Source: Agromyces albus
Lineage (GTDB): Bacteria > Actinomycetota > Actinomycetes > Actinomycetales > Microbacteriaceae
Assembly: GCF_030815405.1 (NCBI RefSeq)
Contig: NZ_JAUSWX010000001.1
Coordinates: 1,860,001-1,924,000, forward strand
DNA length: 64,000 nucleotides
Direction: 5' to 3'
The notes beneath the pieces are model-generated. The model searched no databases, was not told where the DNA came from, and saw nothing but the letters and a program-made list of their open reading frames with translations. Shown in pieces: positions 9,651-19,365 of the stretch. Each line of letters begins with the position of its first letter. Position 1 is the stretch's first letter. A program made the position numbers and the translations under genes.

Positions 9651-12575
9651 ATGCGAGCCACCGACGTCGCCCGGTTCACACTGCCCGATGCCCCTGCCGA
9701 GCTGCAGCGCGAGCTCGACCGAGGCGGCGCCGTCGTGTGGGAGCAGCCCGTCGAGTTGCCCACCTACGCTCCCGGCGAGCCGAGCCGATACCCGATGTTC
9801 CTCGACCGCCGGGTCTACCAGGGCTCGAGCGGACGCGTGTACCCGCTGCCGTTCATCGACCGCATCGCGTCCGAGGCCGCCCCGGCGAGCTGGACCGCTG
9901 TGCACCTCGAGAATCGGTGGGTGCGCCTCATGGTGCTGCCTGAACTCGGCGGGCGCATCCACGTCGGGTACGACAAGAGCGCCGGCTACGACTTCTTCTA
10001 CCGCAACAACGTCATCAAGCCCGCCCTCGTGGGCCTCGCGGGGCCATGGCTCAGCGGCGGCGTCGAGTTCAACTGGCCGCAGCACCACCGGCCTGCGACG
10101 TACCTGCCGGTCGAATGGACGATCGAGCACGGCGACGACGGCTCCGTCACCGTGTGGTGCAGCGACCACGAGCCGTTCGCCCGCATGAAGGGCATGCACG
10201 GCATACGGCTGCACCCCGATCGCGCGGTCGTCGAACTCGTCGTGCGCCTGCACAACCGCACGAGCGAACGGCAGACGTTCCTTTGGTGGGCGAACGTCGC
10301 GGCACGCGTGCACGACGACTACCAGTCGTTCTTCCCGACCGACGTGCGCTTCGTCGCCGACCACGCGCGACGCGCGCTCACGGCCTTCCCGACCGCCGAC
10401 CGGCCGTACTACGGCGTCGACTACCCCGCCCGGGCCGCCGACCAGCCCGGCGCCGACCGTATCGACTTCTATCGCAACATCCCCGTGCCGACCTCGTACA
10501 TGATCGTCGACTCCGACGGCGAGTTCTTCGGCGGCTACGACCACGCCGCCGACGCCGGCTTCGTGCACTGGGCCGAGCGGCGCATCTCCCCGGGCAAGAA
10601 GCAGTGGACGTGGGGCGACGCGCCCTTCGGCCACGCGTGGGACGCCCACCTCACCGACGGCGACGGCCCCTACGTCGAGCTCATGGCCGGGGTCTACACC
10701 GACAATCAGCCCGACTTCTCCTGGCTCATGCCGGGCGAGACGAAGTCCTTCAGCCAGTACTGGTTCCCCATCAGCCGCATCGGCGTCCCGGTTGCGGCGA
10801 CCCTCGATACCGCCCTGCACGTGTCGCGCGATGGCGATGCCCGCTCGCTGCGCATCGGCGTCGGCGCGACCCGCGAGCTGCCCGAGGCTGCGGTGCGCAT
10901 CGTCGACGGTGGGCACGAGCTCGCGAGCTGGGTCGTCGACCTCGACCCCGCGCGTCCCTTCGTCGTCATGGCAGCGGATGTCCCGGGCTCGGCGCGCGTG
11001 CTCGTCGAAGACCGCGCCGGCAACCTGCTCGTCGTCTCCCCCGAACCCGTCGGTGAGCGACCCGAGCCGTGGACCGCGACCGAACCACCGCGCCCGCGCG
11101 ACGTCGCGAGTGTCGAGGAACTGCACCTCATCGGCGTGCACCTCCGGCAGTACCGGCACCCCACACGCTCTCCCCTGCCCTATTGGCGGGAGGCGGTCGC
11201 ACGCGACCCTGGCCACATCGGCTCGCACCTCGCGCTCGCCGACACGGCGTACCGGGCGGGCGACTACGACACGGCGGCCGAGCATGCGCGCGCGGCCGTC
11301 GCGCGCCTCACGGCGCGAAACCTCAACCCCGCCGACACCGAGGCGCTCTACCTGCTCGGACTCATCGAGGCGCGGCGTGGACGGCTCGATGCCGCGGCAT
11401 CCGCGTTCGGCCGAGCCACGTGGGACCGCAAGTGGGCGCCACCCGCGCTCGTCGAGCTCGCGCGCCTCGGGGCGAGAGCCGGCGACGTCGACCGCGCGCT
11501 GGCTGATCTCGAGGGGGCCGCACGGCTCGATGCCGATGACCTTCGGGTTGTGGCGCTCCGAGTGGTGCTGTTGCGACGCGTCGGCCGCGCCGACGAGGCC
11601 GATGCGCTGCTCGCCGAGGCCAGGGGGCTCGACCCGCTCGACGTCGCCCTGCGCGTGATCGCGGGCGAGCACGTGCTCCCGAGTGACGCGCACGTGCTGC
11701 TCGACGTCGCGTCCGACCTGCGGGCAGCCGGTGAAGCGGATGTCGCGCTCGCGCTCCTCACGCGCGCGGCGACGGAGGCATCGGCCGCCGCCGGCAACGT
11801 GCGGCCCGTCGCGCACTACCTTCGGGCGCAGCTGCTCGACGAGCTGGGCCGTGCCGACGAGGCGCGCGCCGAGCGCGAGGCCGCGAGTCGCGCCGACCGG
11901 CGCTGGGCGTTCCCGGCCGGACTCGACGCACACGACGCACTGCTCGCGGCGATCGCGGCCGAGCCCGGTGATCCGGTACCGCGCGCGCTGCTCGGCATGC
12001 TCCTGTTCGACGCAGGCCGCAAGACGGAGGCGGCCGAGCAGTGGCGACGGGCGATCGAGCTCGGCGACGAGGACGCCGTCACGGCGCGCAACCTCGGACT
12101 CGCGGCCTACAACGTGCTCGGCGACGACGAGCTCGCCTGGGCGTCGTACGAGCGCGCCCGGCGCCTGGATCCGCACGACGGGCGACTGCTCTACGAGCTC
12201 GATCAGCTCGCCGCCCGGCTCGAGCACGACCCGCGGGAACGGCTCGCACGACTCGAGGCCGACCGCGAGCTCGTGCTGGGCCGCGACGACCTGACGATCG
12301 AGTACGCCGGACTGCTCGTCGACGCCGGCCGCGCGGACGAAGCGGTCGGGATCGTCGAGTCGCGCGCGTTCCAGCCATGGGAGGGCGGCGAGGGTCGCGT
12401 GCTCGCTGCCTGGGATCGGGCCCGCGCCGCCGCCGGACTCCCCCGCATCGACCCGCCGGCGAATCTCGGGGAGGCACGGCCCGTCGTTCCGGCGCCCGCG
12501 GCCACGCGTGCGGACGGCAGCACGGACTACTTCGCGACGAGCCTGCCCGCTCTGCTGCTGTTCGCGCGGGAGTGA
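9651..12575 (+). CDS. DUF5107 domain protein with tetratricopeptide repeats
   Basis: A 974-residue cytoplasmic protein. Residues about 30-360 match the DUF5107 type: WVRLMVLPELGGRIHVGYDK, then NWPQHHRPATYLPVEW and later WTWGDAPFGHAWDAHLTDGD. This galactose-mutarotase-like module is common in carbohydrate-use loci of actinobacteria. The C-terminal 450 residues are helical repeats rich in Ala, Leu and Arg with TPR spacing (for example ALADTAYRAGDYDTAAEHAR). Its substrate is unknown. Context (alpha-galactosidase, CUT1 importer, AraC regulator) points to an intracellular role with imported oligosaccharides. It ends 46 bp from the convergent alpha-galactosidase gene. Confidence 0.8.
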   Translation: MRATDVARFTLPDAPAELQRELDRGGAVVWEQPVELPTYAPGEPSRYPMFLDRRVYQGSSGRVYPLPFIDRIASEAAPASWTAVHLENRWVRLMVLPELGGRIHVGYDKSAGYDFFYRNNVIKPALVGLAGPWLSGGVEFNWPQHHRPATYLPVEWTIEHGDDGSVTVWCSDHEPFARMKGMHGIRLHPDRAVVELVVRLHNRTSERQTFLWWANVAARVHDDYQSFFPTDVRFVADHARRALTAFPTADRPYYGVDYPARAADQPGADRIDFYRNIPVPTSYMIVDSDGEFFGGYDHAADAGFVHWAERRISPGKKQWTWGDAPFGHAWDAHLTDGDGPYVELMAGVYTDNQPDFSWLMPGETKSFSQYWFPISRIGVPVAATLDTALHVSRDGDARSLRIGVGATRELPEAAVRIVDGGHELASWVVDLDPARPFVVMAADVPGSARVLVEDRAGNLLVVSPEPVGERPEPWTATEPPRPRDVASVEELHLIGVHLRQYRHPTRSPLPYWREAVARDPGHIGSHLALADTAYRAGDYDTAAEHARAAVARLTARNLNPADTEALYLLGLIEARRGRLDAAASAFGRATWDRKWAPPALVELARLGARAGDVDRALADLEGAARLDADDLRVVALRVVLLRRVGRADEADALLAEARGLDPLDVALRVIAGEHVLPSDAHVLLDVASDLRAAGEADVALALLTRAATEASAAAGNVRPVAHYLRAQLLDELGRADEARAEREAASRADRRWAFPAGLDAHDALLAAIAAEPGDPVPRALLGMLLFDAGRKTEAAEQWRRAIELGDEDAVTARNLGLAAYNVLGDDELAWASYERARRLDPHDGRLLYELDQLAARLEHDPRERLARLEADRELVLGRDDLTIEYAGLLVDAGRADEAVGIVESRAFQPWEGGEGRVLAAWDRARAAAGLPRIDPPANLGEARPVVPAPAATRADGSTDYFATSLPALLLFARE

Positions 12576-12590
12576 ATGGGGTCCGGCGGG

Positions 12591-12621
12591 CCGGGCCTCG
12601 GCCTCGGCCTCAGCTTCGGCT
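12591..12621. repeat. short GGCCTC/GGCTTC direct repeats between convergent genes
   Basis: The 46-bp gap between two convergent genes contains imperfect tandem hexamers (GGCCTC three times, then related GCTTCG units). It does not form a good long hairpin, so I cannot call a terminator. It may be simple slippage-prone sequence. Confidence 0.4.
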
Positions 12622-14729
12622 TCAGCCGATCGGCTGGAGCACCAGCAGGTCGGCGTCCGGCGCGAGCTCGAACGGCACCTCGATGCCGAGTGACCGCGCC
12701 GACTCGCGCGTGACCTCCCGATCGGTGCCCTCGACTCTGTACCGCACGCCTGGGGCGAGCTGAGTCGGGTGCACGCAGGGCCGCTCAAGGTCGCGCGTTC
12801 GGTCGCGGTCCCGGTCGTACACGAGCACAACGATGCGAGGGTCGTCGGCCGGCCCTGCGTACTCGATCGCGTAGAGGTCGCCGTGCGGATCGCCGTGGCG
12901 AACGACCTGCCCGCGCTGCACGACCGACCGGATGTCGCGATAGCGCGTGACGAGCCTCGCCGCCTCGGCGCGCTCCGCCTCCGTCCACCGTCCGAGGTCG
13001 GCTCCGATGCCGAGCACGCCCGACATGGCGACCGCGAAGCGGTAGCCGAGCGAGACGGGCATGCGGTCACGCTGGCCCGGGTCATCCGCCACCCACGAGC
13101 TCATGACGTGGGCGGGGTACGCGTCGAGGAAGCCGTGCTGAATGACGAGTCGGTCCCTCGGCCCGACCTGGTCGCTCGTCCACACGATGTCGGAGAGCGC
13201 GAGCACGGCGTTGTCGATGCGTCCGCCGCCGCTCGCGCACGCCTCGATCGTCACGTGCGGGTACTCGTCTCGAAGCATCCGCATCACCCGGTAGTACCCG
13301 CGGGTGTGCTGCACCGACCATTCGCCGCCATGCCGGTCGCCGGGGCGCCCACCGTCGCTCACGGGCCGGTTCATGTCCCACTTCAGGTAGCTGATGGGCG
13401 CAGAACCCAGCAGCTCCCGCAGACGATGCTCGATCCACTCGACGACCTCGGCGCGACCGAGATCGAGCACGAGCTGGTTGCGAACGGTCACGAGCGGGCG
13501 GTCGCCCGCGCGGTACACCCAGTCGGGATGCGCGCGGTACAGCTCACTGTCGGGGTTCACGCATTCCGGTTCGATCCAGAGCCCGAACCGCATGCCGAGC
13601 GCCACGATCTCGTCGGCGAACGGCCCGAGCCCGCGCGGGAACTTCGACGGATCGGGCGTCCAATCGCCGAGTCCCGCGCGATCCGACGTTCGGCCCGCGA
13701 ACCAGCCGTCATCCACCACGAAGGCCTCGACGCCGAGCCCGGCGGCGATGCGCGCAAGCTCGAGCTGGTGGTCTTCGCGCACGTCGAACCCGGTCGCGTA
13801 CCAGGAGTTGTAGACAATCGGTCGCGTCGTCGGTAAGAGGTCGCGTGCGAGCGCGACGCGCTGGTACCGGTGCCACTCGCGCGTCAGGCCCTCGGGCCCC
13901 TCGGGGCTCATGATGCCCGCCGACCACGGCGAAGTGAAGGACTCCCACTGCAGCAGCGTCACGGTCGTCGTGTCCTCGTCGACGCCGCACGAGACACGCG
14001 TGTGCGCCCCGATCGACGTCGAGTCGACCTGCAGGCGCCACGATCCGCTCCACTCGAGCGCGACGCCGTATGCGTGGCGGAGTGGGTGACCCGCGGCGCT
14101 GTTCGCGGCCGTCATCGCGACGACGGGGCTGAACAGCAGCCCCGTCACGCCCTGCCGGCTGCCGATCGAGAACGTGCCCCACTGCAGCTCGATCGAGCGC
14201 CGCTGGAACTCGGTCGCCCACCGCCCTGCGAGGTAGTCGACGTGCACCGCCTGGCCGAGTGGCAGGTTCCACCCGGCAGAGAAGGCGCGGGCAGCTCGAT
14301 CCGCGTCGTGCCCTCGTTCCGCACGGTCATCCGGCGGCGCACGACGTCGTGCCGTGTCGAGGTCTCGTACTCGAGCACGAGCACGAGGGTGCCGGTCTCG
14401 TCGGCGAACTCGGCGGTGAGACCCGTGCCGTCAACGGATGACACGGTCTCGAGCTCGCCCCGCAGCGTCCAGGCGGCGCCGAGCCAACCGTCGCCCCGGT
14501 CGACGAGCAGCTCGGAGAACTGCACATGTCGCTGACCCGCCGAGGCGAACTCGAGCGGAGCGGCATCCGCTGTCGTGGCGAAGGAGACGATGCGATCGGG
14601 CTCGGACCACGCCTCGACCGGCCCGTCGACCAGCTCCCCCCAGTGATCGAGCACCAGTCCCGAGCCGTCGGGCAGCACGCTCACGACGTACTCGGTCGTG
14701 CGTGTGCGGAGCCGCGCTTGCGTGCTCAC
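12622..14729 (-). CDS. GH36 alpha-galactosidase (one-base frameshift as read)
   Basis: Hydrolyses terminal alpha-galactosides inside the cell. The C-terminal 541 residues in one frame carry the GH36 catalytic motifs: the nucleophile Asp in YLKWDMNRPVSDGG, the acid/base Asp in WTSDQVGPRDRL, and WYATGFDV and FVVDDGWF of the barrel. The N-terminal beta-sandwich (STQARLRTRTTEYVVSVLPD to MTVRNEGTTRIEL) lies in another frame. The shift is at the CCC run 14291-14289. One more C would give IELPRAFSAGWNLPLG and a 702-residue protein of normal family length. GTG 14729 overlaps the permease stop (GTGA). Last gene of the importer operon. Confidence 0.85.
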
Positions 14730-15619
14730 TTCCCCGAACCGAGCGTGAGGCCCGACACGAAGTGGCGCTGGAACGCGAAGAACACGATCGCCGTCGGCAG
14801 CGCGGCCACGATCGCGCCGGAGGCGACGACGTTCCACTGGCTCACGTAGCCACCCTGGATGTTGAGCAGGGCGGCGGTGATCGGGAAGTTCGTCTCGGTG
14901 CGCAGCACCGTGAGCGCCCAGATGAGGTCGTTCCAGATCCACGTCGTCGCGAGTGCCGCGAGGGCCGCGAGTGACGGACGGCACAGCGGCAGCACGACCT
15001 GCCAGTACGTGCGGATCTCCCCCGCCCCGTCGACGCGAGCGGCCTCGAAGATCTCGGACGGGATGGCGCGCATGAAGCCGTGGAGCACGAAGGTGTAGAA
15101 CCCGAGTCCGAAGCCGACCTGCACGATCACGAGCGCGGCGAGCGTGTCGTAGATGCCGAGCCCCTCCGTGATGCGCGCGACCGGGATGAGCAGGATCTGG
15201 GGCGGCAGCAGGTTGCCGGCGAGCATCACGAGCAGGATCGTGCGCCGGAACGGGATGTGAAACCGACTCAGCGCGAACGCGGCCCACGTCGCGAGCAGCA
15301 GCGTGAGGAAGACGGTCGCGATCGTGACGATCGCGCTGTTGACGAGCGCCTCGCCGACGAGCCCCGCCGTGAAGACCGTCACGAACCCGCTCCAGTCGAT
15401 CGAGAGCGGAAGCGCAGCGAGGCCGCGTTCCGTGAGGTCGCCGAACGAGCGCACCGCCACGAAGACGACGAAGACCATGGGCGCCATCCAGAGCAGCGAG
15501 AGCGGCGTCATGATCGCGTGGAAGAGCCATCCGCCACGTCGATTGCGCCGAGCGCCGTCGGCGGGAACGTCGGTCGATCGACCATCGGAGCGGACCGGAA
15601 GCACGGGTGCCGTGGACAT
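14726..15619 (-). CDS. carbohydrate ABC transporter permease, MalG type
   Basis: Second membrane subunit of a CUT1 sugar importer, 297 residues with six predicted membrane segments. The cytoplasmic EAA loop that docks on the ATPase reads EAARVDGAGEIRTYWQVVLP (about residues 192-211), the usual MalG form. It starts at ATG 15619, preceded by GGAGTGAGGA inside the 3' end of the partner permease gene, and ends overlapping the alpha-galactosidase start. No ATPase gene lies in the cluster. Actinobacterial CUT1 systems commonly share one MsiK-type ATPase encoded elsewhere. Confidence 0.92.
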   Translation of the reverse strand: MSTAPVLPVRSDGRSTDVPADGARRNRRGGWLFHAIMTPLSLLWMAPMVFVVFVAVRSFGDLTERGLAALPLSIDWSGFVTVFTAGLVGEALVNSAIVTIATVFLTLLLATWAAFALSRFHIPFRRTILLVMLAGNLLPPQILLIPVARITEGLGIYDTLAALVIVQVGFGLGFYTFVLHGFMRAIPSEIFEAARVDGAGEIRTYWQVVLPLCRPSLAALAALATTWIWNDLIWALTVLRTETNFPITAALLNIQGGYVSQWNVVASGAIVAALPTAIVFFAFQRHFVSGLTLGSGK

Positions 15620-15622
15620 TCC

Positions 15623-16558
15623 TCACTCCTCCTTCGAAGCGCGAGCGAGGTAGCTGATGATGAAGACGATCGCGAGCGCGAAGATGACGACGGCGATCGC
15701 CGAGCCGTAGCCGAGGTCGAGCACGGTGAAGCTCGTCTGGTACATGTACGTCGAGAGCAGCTGCGTCGAGTTGTACGGCCCGCCACGGGTCATCGCCCAG
15801 ACGATGTCGAAGGTGCGCAGCGAGTCGATCACCGTCACCGCGAAGACGACGCTGTTGACCCCGCTCAATTGCGGCATGACGATGCGCCAGAACCGCTGCC
15901 ACGGACTCGCGCCGTCAACCGCGGCAGCCTCCTCGAGCGTCGGGTCGACACCCTTGAGCCCCGCGAGGTACAGCACCATGATGTAGCCGACCTGGCGCCA
16001 GACGGCTGCCACGAGCACGGCGTAGAGCGCGGTGTCGGGATTCGCGAGCCATTGCGTTTCCAGTGAACCGAGGCCGATCGACCCGAGGAACGCGTTGACC
16101 GCACCGTCCGGCTGGTAGATGACACGCCAGAAGAGGCCCGTGACGGCGAGCGAGAACACCATCGGCAGGTAGATCGCGCTGCGGTAGAAGCCGACACCGC
16201 GTCGGGGCTTGTTGAGCGCGACCGCGAGCGACAGCCCGACGACGACCGAGAAGCCGCCGAACCCGATCACCCAGATGACGTTGTTGAGGATCGCCTGTCC
16301 GAAGATCGGGTCGGAGAGGAGTCGCTCGAAGTTGCCGAGTCCGATGAACTCCGGGTCGCCGATGCCGTTCCAGCGCGTGAGCGAAAGCCAGAAGCTGTTG
16401 ATCGCCGGCCAGAACACCCACGCGAGCTCGACCGCGAGCGGGATGAGCAGGAAGAACCAGACGACGGTCGGCACTCGGTGGAGACGTCGCCGTCGAGGGC
16501 TGCCTCCCCGCCGCTCGGGCGGGGAAGCGGTCTCGACGGCAAGGGTCTCACGATCCAT
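15623..16558 (-). CDS. carbohydrate ABC transporter permease, MalF type
   Basis: First membrane subunit of the CUT1 importer, about 311 residues, with an Arg-rich cytoplasmic N-terminus (RRGGSPRRRRLHR) before the first membrane helix VWFFLLIPLAVELAWVFWPA. The EAA loop is EEAAAVDGASPWQRFWRIVMP. Start uncertain: ATG 16558 is used here, but a GTG at 16573 would give a GTGA overlap with the binding-protein stop, as elsewhere in this operon. Neither has an obvious Shine-Dalgarno. It works with the downstream MalG-type permease and the upstream lipoprotein. Confidence 0.9.
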   Translation of the reverse strand: MDRETLAVETASPPERRGGSPRRRRLHRVPTVVWFFLLIPLAVELAWVFWPAINSFWLSLTRWNGIGDPEFIGLGNFERLLSDPIFGQAILNNVIWVIGFGGFSVVVGLSLAVALNKPRRGVGFYRSAIYLPMVFSLAVTGLFWRVIYQPDGAVNAFLGSIGLGSLETQWLANPDTALYAVLVAAVWRQVGYIMVLYLAGLKGVDPTLEEAAAVDGASPWQRFWRIVMPQLSGVNSVVFAVTVIDSLRTFDIVWAMTRGGPYNSTQLLSTYMYQTSFTVLDLGYGSAIAVVIFALAIVFIISYLARASKEE

Positions 16559-16569
16559 CGGTGCGATGG

Positions 16570-17898
16570 TCACCCGTTGAACACCTGCTCGGCGGCGGTC
16601 TGCCACTCCGTGAGGATGACGTCGACGTCGCCGGGGTTCGCGAGGAACTTCGTGAGCGCCGTGTCGGCCGTCGTCTGGAGCGCGTCCGACGAGTCGCGGT
16701 TGAAGAACTGCGTGATCTGCTCGGTCTCGCCGAGCATCTTGAGTCCCTTCTGCACGAGCGGCGAGAAGCCGGAGGTGTCGACGTCGGGCGAGGTCGGCAG
16801 GTTCGACGACTGCGCCGCCTCGATGAACGCCTGCTGCGACTCGGCGCCCGCGAGGTACGCAAGGAACTCCTTCGTCGCGTCGGGATTCTTCGTCTTCGCG
16901 CTCGCGAAGTACCCGTCCGTCGGAGCTTCCTCGGCGGTCGGGATGGAGGGATCGATGACCGGCACCGAGAAGAAGTCGAGGTCGTCGGGATCGGAGTCGA
17001 CCAGGTTCTGGCTGATGAACGCGCCGGTGAGGTACATCCCGTTCTTCTTCTGCACGAGCGGGGTCACCGCGTCCTGCCACGCGTAGGAGGTCATGTTGGG
17101 GTCGAAGAACGGCACGATGTCGGCGTAGTACCGCATCGTGTCCTTGACCTCTGTGCTGTCGAACGACGCCTCGCCTGCGAGCAGTTGCTTGTGGAAGTCG
17201 GCGCCGTTCACCCGCAGGTTGAGGATGTCGAACCAGCCCGACGCCATCCACGGCGTCGAGCCGATGCCGTTGGAGAGCGGGTTGATGCCGTTCGACTTGA
17301 CCGTCTCGCACAGGGTGATGAACTCGTCCCAGGTCGTGGGCGCGGAGACGCCCCACTCCTGGAAGGCGGACTTCAGGTGGAAGACGCCCCACCAGTAGTA
17401 GTTCGTCGGCAGGAAGATCTGCCGCCCGTCATCATCGGACGAGAGATCGCGCAGCGCGGGCGAGTAGTTCGCGGCGGCGCCGTCGCCCTCCCACATGTCC
17501 GAGAGGTCCAGGAGGAAGCCCTCGCTCGCGTAGTCGCGCGCGACGGAGCCGGCGTACCAGGTGAGCACGTCGGGCGGGTTGCTCGAACTGAGGTAGGTCG
17601 ACAGCTGCGCTCGGAACTGCTCGATCGCGACGGTGTTGAGCGTGACGTCACCGCCGAACGCCTTCACGATCTGCTCGAGTGCCGCTTTGGGCGCTGGGTC
17701 CGAGAGGGACGATTGCAGCACGACGCCGGTCTGGGATGCACCGCCACCGCCCCCGCCCGCCATGCACGAGGTGAGGAAGGCGAGCATTCCGGCTCCGGCG
17801 GTGCCGGCGAGCAGCCCTCGGCGGGTGATCGACGCATCCACGAGCGATCCGAACGGGCCGAGCGAACTGGGAGTGGGGATTCGGTGGTCAGTGGCCAT
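16570..17898 (-). CDS. sugar-binding lipoprotein of the ABC importer
   Basis: Extracellular solute-binding protein (family 1), 442 residues. The N-terminus is long, with a twin-arginine pair (SITRRGLLAG) followed by a hydrophobic stretch and the lipobox LTSC at about residues 42-45. It is therefore probably Tat-exported and lipid-anchored. A Gly-rich linker (GGGGGG) follows. The mature part has LPTNYYWWGVFHLKSAFQEW and many aromatic residues suited to sugar stacking. ATG 17898 is preceded by GAGGAGGACCCC, 30 nt after the upstream hydrolase gene. Substrate not identifiable by eye; an alpha-galactoside is inferred from the operon. Confidence 0.9.
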   Translation of the reverse strand: MATDHRIPTPSSLGPFGSLVDASITRRGLLAGTAGAGMLAFLTSCMAGGGGGGASQTGVVLQSSLSDPAPKAALEQIVKAFGGDVTLNTVAIEQFRAQLSTYLSSSNPPDVLTWYAGSVARDYASEGFLLDLSDMWEGDGAAANYSPALRDLSSDDDGRQIFLPTNYYWWGVFHLKSAFQEWGVSAPTTWDEFITLCETVKSNGINPLSNGIGSTPWMASGWFDILNLRVNGADFHKQLLAGEASFDSTEVKDTMRYYADIVPFFDPNMTSYAWQDAVTPLVQKKNGMYLTGAFISQNLVDSDPDDLDFFSVPVIDPSIPTAEEAPTDGYFASAKTKNPDATKEFLAYLAGAESQQAFIEAAQSSNLPTSPDVDTSGFSPLVQKGLKMLGETEQITQFFNRDSSDALQTTADTALTKFLANPGDVDVILTEWQTAAEQVFNG

Positions 17899-17928
17899 GG
17901 GGTCCTCCTCGTTGAGGGTCGGGAGCGA

Positions 17929-19251
17929 TCACTGGTGCAGGGATGGAACGGATGGTGCGGTGAAGAGGGCATTGCATTCACGCTGGAGCGCGACATCCGC
18001 CCACATCGGATGATGCGGTGCGGCGTTGGAGCACACGATCGTGCCCCACGCGCCGACGCCCCGCGACTCGCGCACGGCACGACGGCAGAACTCGGCGCCG
18101 ACCGGGCCCTCCTCGAAATCGCCGTGCAGCGGGGTGTAGCCGATCCAGCCCTCGCCGAAGACGACAGGGATGTCGCGGCTGAGGGCGTGATCGGCGGCGA
18201 CGGCGATCCAGTCAACGAGGGTGCGGTCCATCTCGTTGCGGTGCGATTCGTACCGCTCGTAGAGGAACCGGTCGAAGGCGTCGGGATCGACCCAGTCGTG
18301 GAAGAAGATCTCGGGCTTGCCGACGATGGTCGCCTCGAGCTTCCACGATGAGTCGGGTGGGAGCATCCACTCGGTCGCCGCCGGCGCGCCATCGCGCAAC
18401 AGCCCGAAGGCGTCGACCTGCTCGCGCGGGAAGTCCTCGAGGGAACCCCGCAGGTCGAACGCGGCCGTCGTCTCGTCGAGCACGCCGTAGATGTACGGAT
18501 GCACGACGAGCACGTCGACGTTGTCGGGGATGCCGCGCATCACGCCGACCGGCACATGCGCGTAGTTGACCGTGACCGGGCGATCGGGGTGCCGACCGTG
18601 GAACCGGTCGAGCGCGGCGGTGAGGGACTGCTTCAGCTCGAGGATGGCGGCGTTGCCGCCATCCTCTCCCCACTCCGCCTCCAGGCCGTCGACGAGGTGC
18701 GTGAACTGCACCTCGTTGTGCAGCTCGGTGAAGGCGATGCAGTGGTCGAGTCCAGCGATCGTGAGGAAGTCGATGAGGTCGGCCATCGCGTCGGCGAGCC
18801 GCAGCGGCCGCTCGCCCGGCGGCACGGCCATGAGCGCGTCGAACCAGTCCCGCTCGACGGCGAACGACGACGACTGCTGGTACTCCCACGACGACAGGAT
18901 GGCCACGAGGCCGTGCGCGTCGAGCGCACGGAACAGCGCGAGGAGGTGCTCGCGTGCGTCGATCACCGTGGCGGCGCCGACGTCGTACCACCGAACCCGC
19001 TGGGCGTAGTCGCCGCCGAGCCGATCGAGGCGCAGCGCGCTCGTGTCGAGCCCCGAGCCGAAGAGCAGGAACGGCATCGCGCAGATGCGCACCGCGTTGT
19101 AGCCGCGGTCGACCGCCTCGGCCGCGGAGCGGTCGAGATCCTCGAACGGCTCGCCGGATCCGGTGCGCACGTACCAGGAGAAATCCCACAGGCTGATCGT
19201 CAGCCTGTCGGGCAGATGGGCCGGGATGGGGACCGGTCGGTAGCCGTTCAC
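17929..19251 (-). CDS. cellulase-like glycoside hydrolase
   Basis: A 440-residue protein of the (beta/alpha)8 sugar-binding cellulase-like type related to GH5/clan A. ISLWDFSWYVRTG opens the barrel. AFTELHNEVQFTH (about residue 170) and VVFGEGWIGYTP (about residue 372) supply the two glutamates expected as acid/base and nucleophile. There is no signal peptide, so it should act on an imported substrate. GTG 19251 follows GAGGACGAG by eight bases. First gene of the importer operon and divergent from the AraC regulator. Exact specificity unknown. Confidence 0.75.
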   Translation of the reverse strand: MNGYRPVPIPAHLPDRLTISLWDFSWYVRTGSGEPFEDLDRSAAEAVDRGYNAVRICAMPFLLFGSGLDTSALRLDRLGGDYAQRVRWYDVGAATVIDAREHLLALFRALDAHGLVAILSSWEYQQSSSFAVERDWFDALMAVPPGERPLRLADAMADLIDFLTIAGLDHCIAFTELHNEVQFTHLVDGLEAEWGEDGGNAAILELKQSLTAALDRFHGRHPDRPVTVNYAHVPVGVMRGIPDNVDVLVVHPYIYGVLDETTAAFDLRGSLEDFPREQVDAFGLLRDGAPAATEWMLPPDSSWKLEATIVGKPEIFFHDWVDPDAFDRFLYERYESHRNEMDRTLVDWIAVAADHALSRDIPVVFGEGWIGYTPLHGDFEEGPVGAEFCRRAVRESRGVGAWGTIVCSNAAPHHPMWADVALQRECNALFTAPSVPSLHQ

Positions 19252-19280
19252 AGTTCGAACTCGTCCTCGAGCATATGGTC

Positions 19281-19309
19281 ATGCTAGAGAGCCGCTTGCG
19301 ACGCCTGAA
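19281..19309 (-). promoter_or_regulatory. candidate promoter of the sugar-importer operon
   Basis: TAGCAT (19286-19281) with TTCAGG (19309-19304) 17 nt upstream. It would start a transcript about 20-25 nt before GTG 19251. It lies back to back with the AraC promoter, so the 114-bp interval is the likely regulator-binding region. I could not identify an operator repeat. Confidence 0.4.
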
Positions 19310-19330
19310 TGCGTGATCCAATGGTTCTGC

Positions 19331-19358
19331 TGGACGATTCGCCGATTGGGCGTAGCCT
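19331..19358 (+). promoter_or_regulatory. leaderless promoter of the AraC regulator gene
   Basis: TGGACG (19331-19336), a 16-nt spacer and TAGCCT (19353-19358), seven bases before ATG 19366. This supports ATG 19366 as the true start although the frame is open further upstream. Confidence 0.5.
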
Positions 19359-19365
19359 AGTCGCC

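Noticed and set aside
9306..13085. Minus-strand open frame of about 1,259 codons across the DUF5107 gene
   Set aside because: No recognisable motif and it spans two convergent real genes. The DUF5107/TPR protein on the plus strand explains the region.
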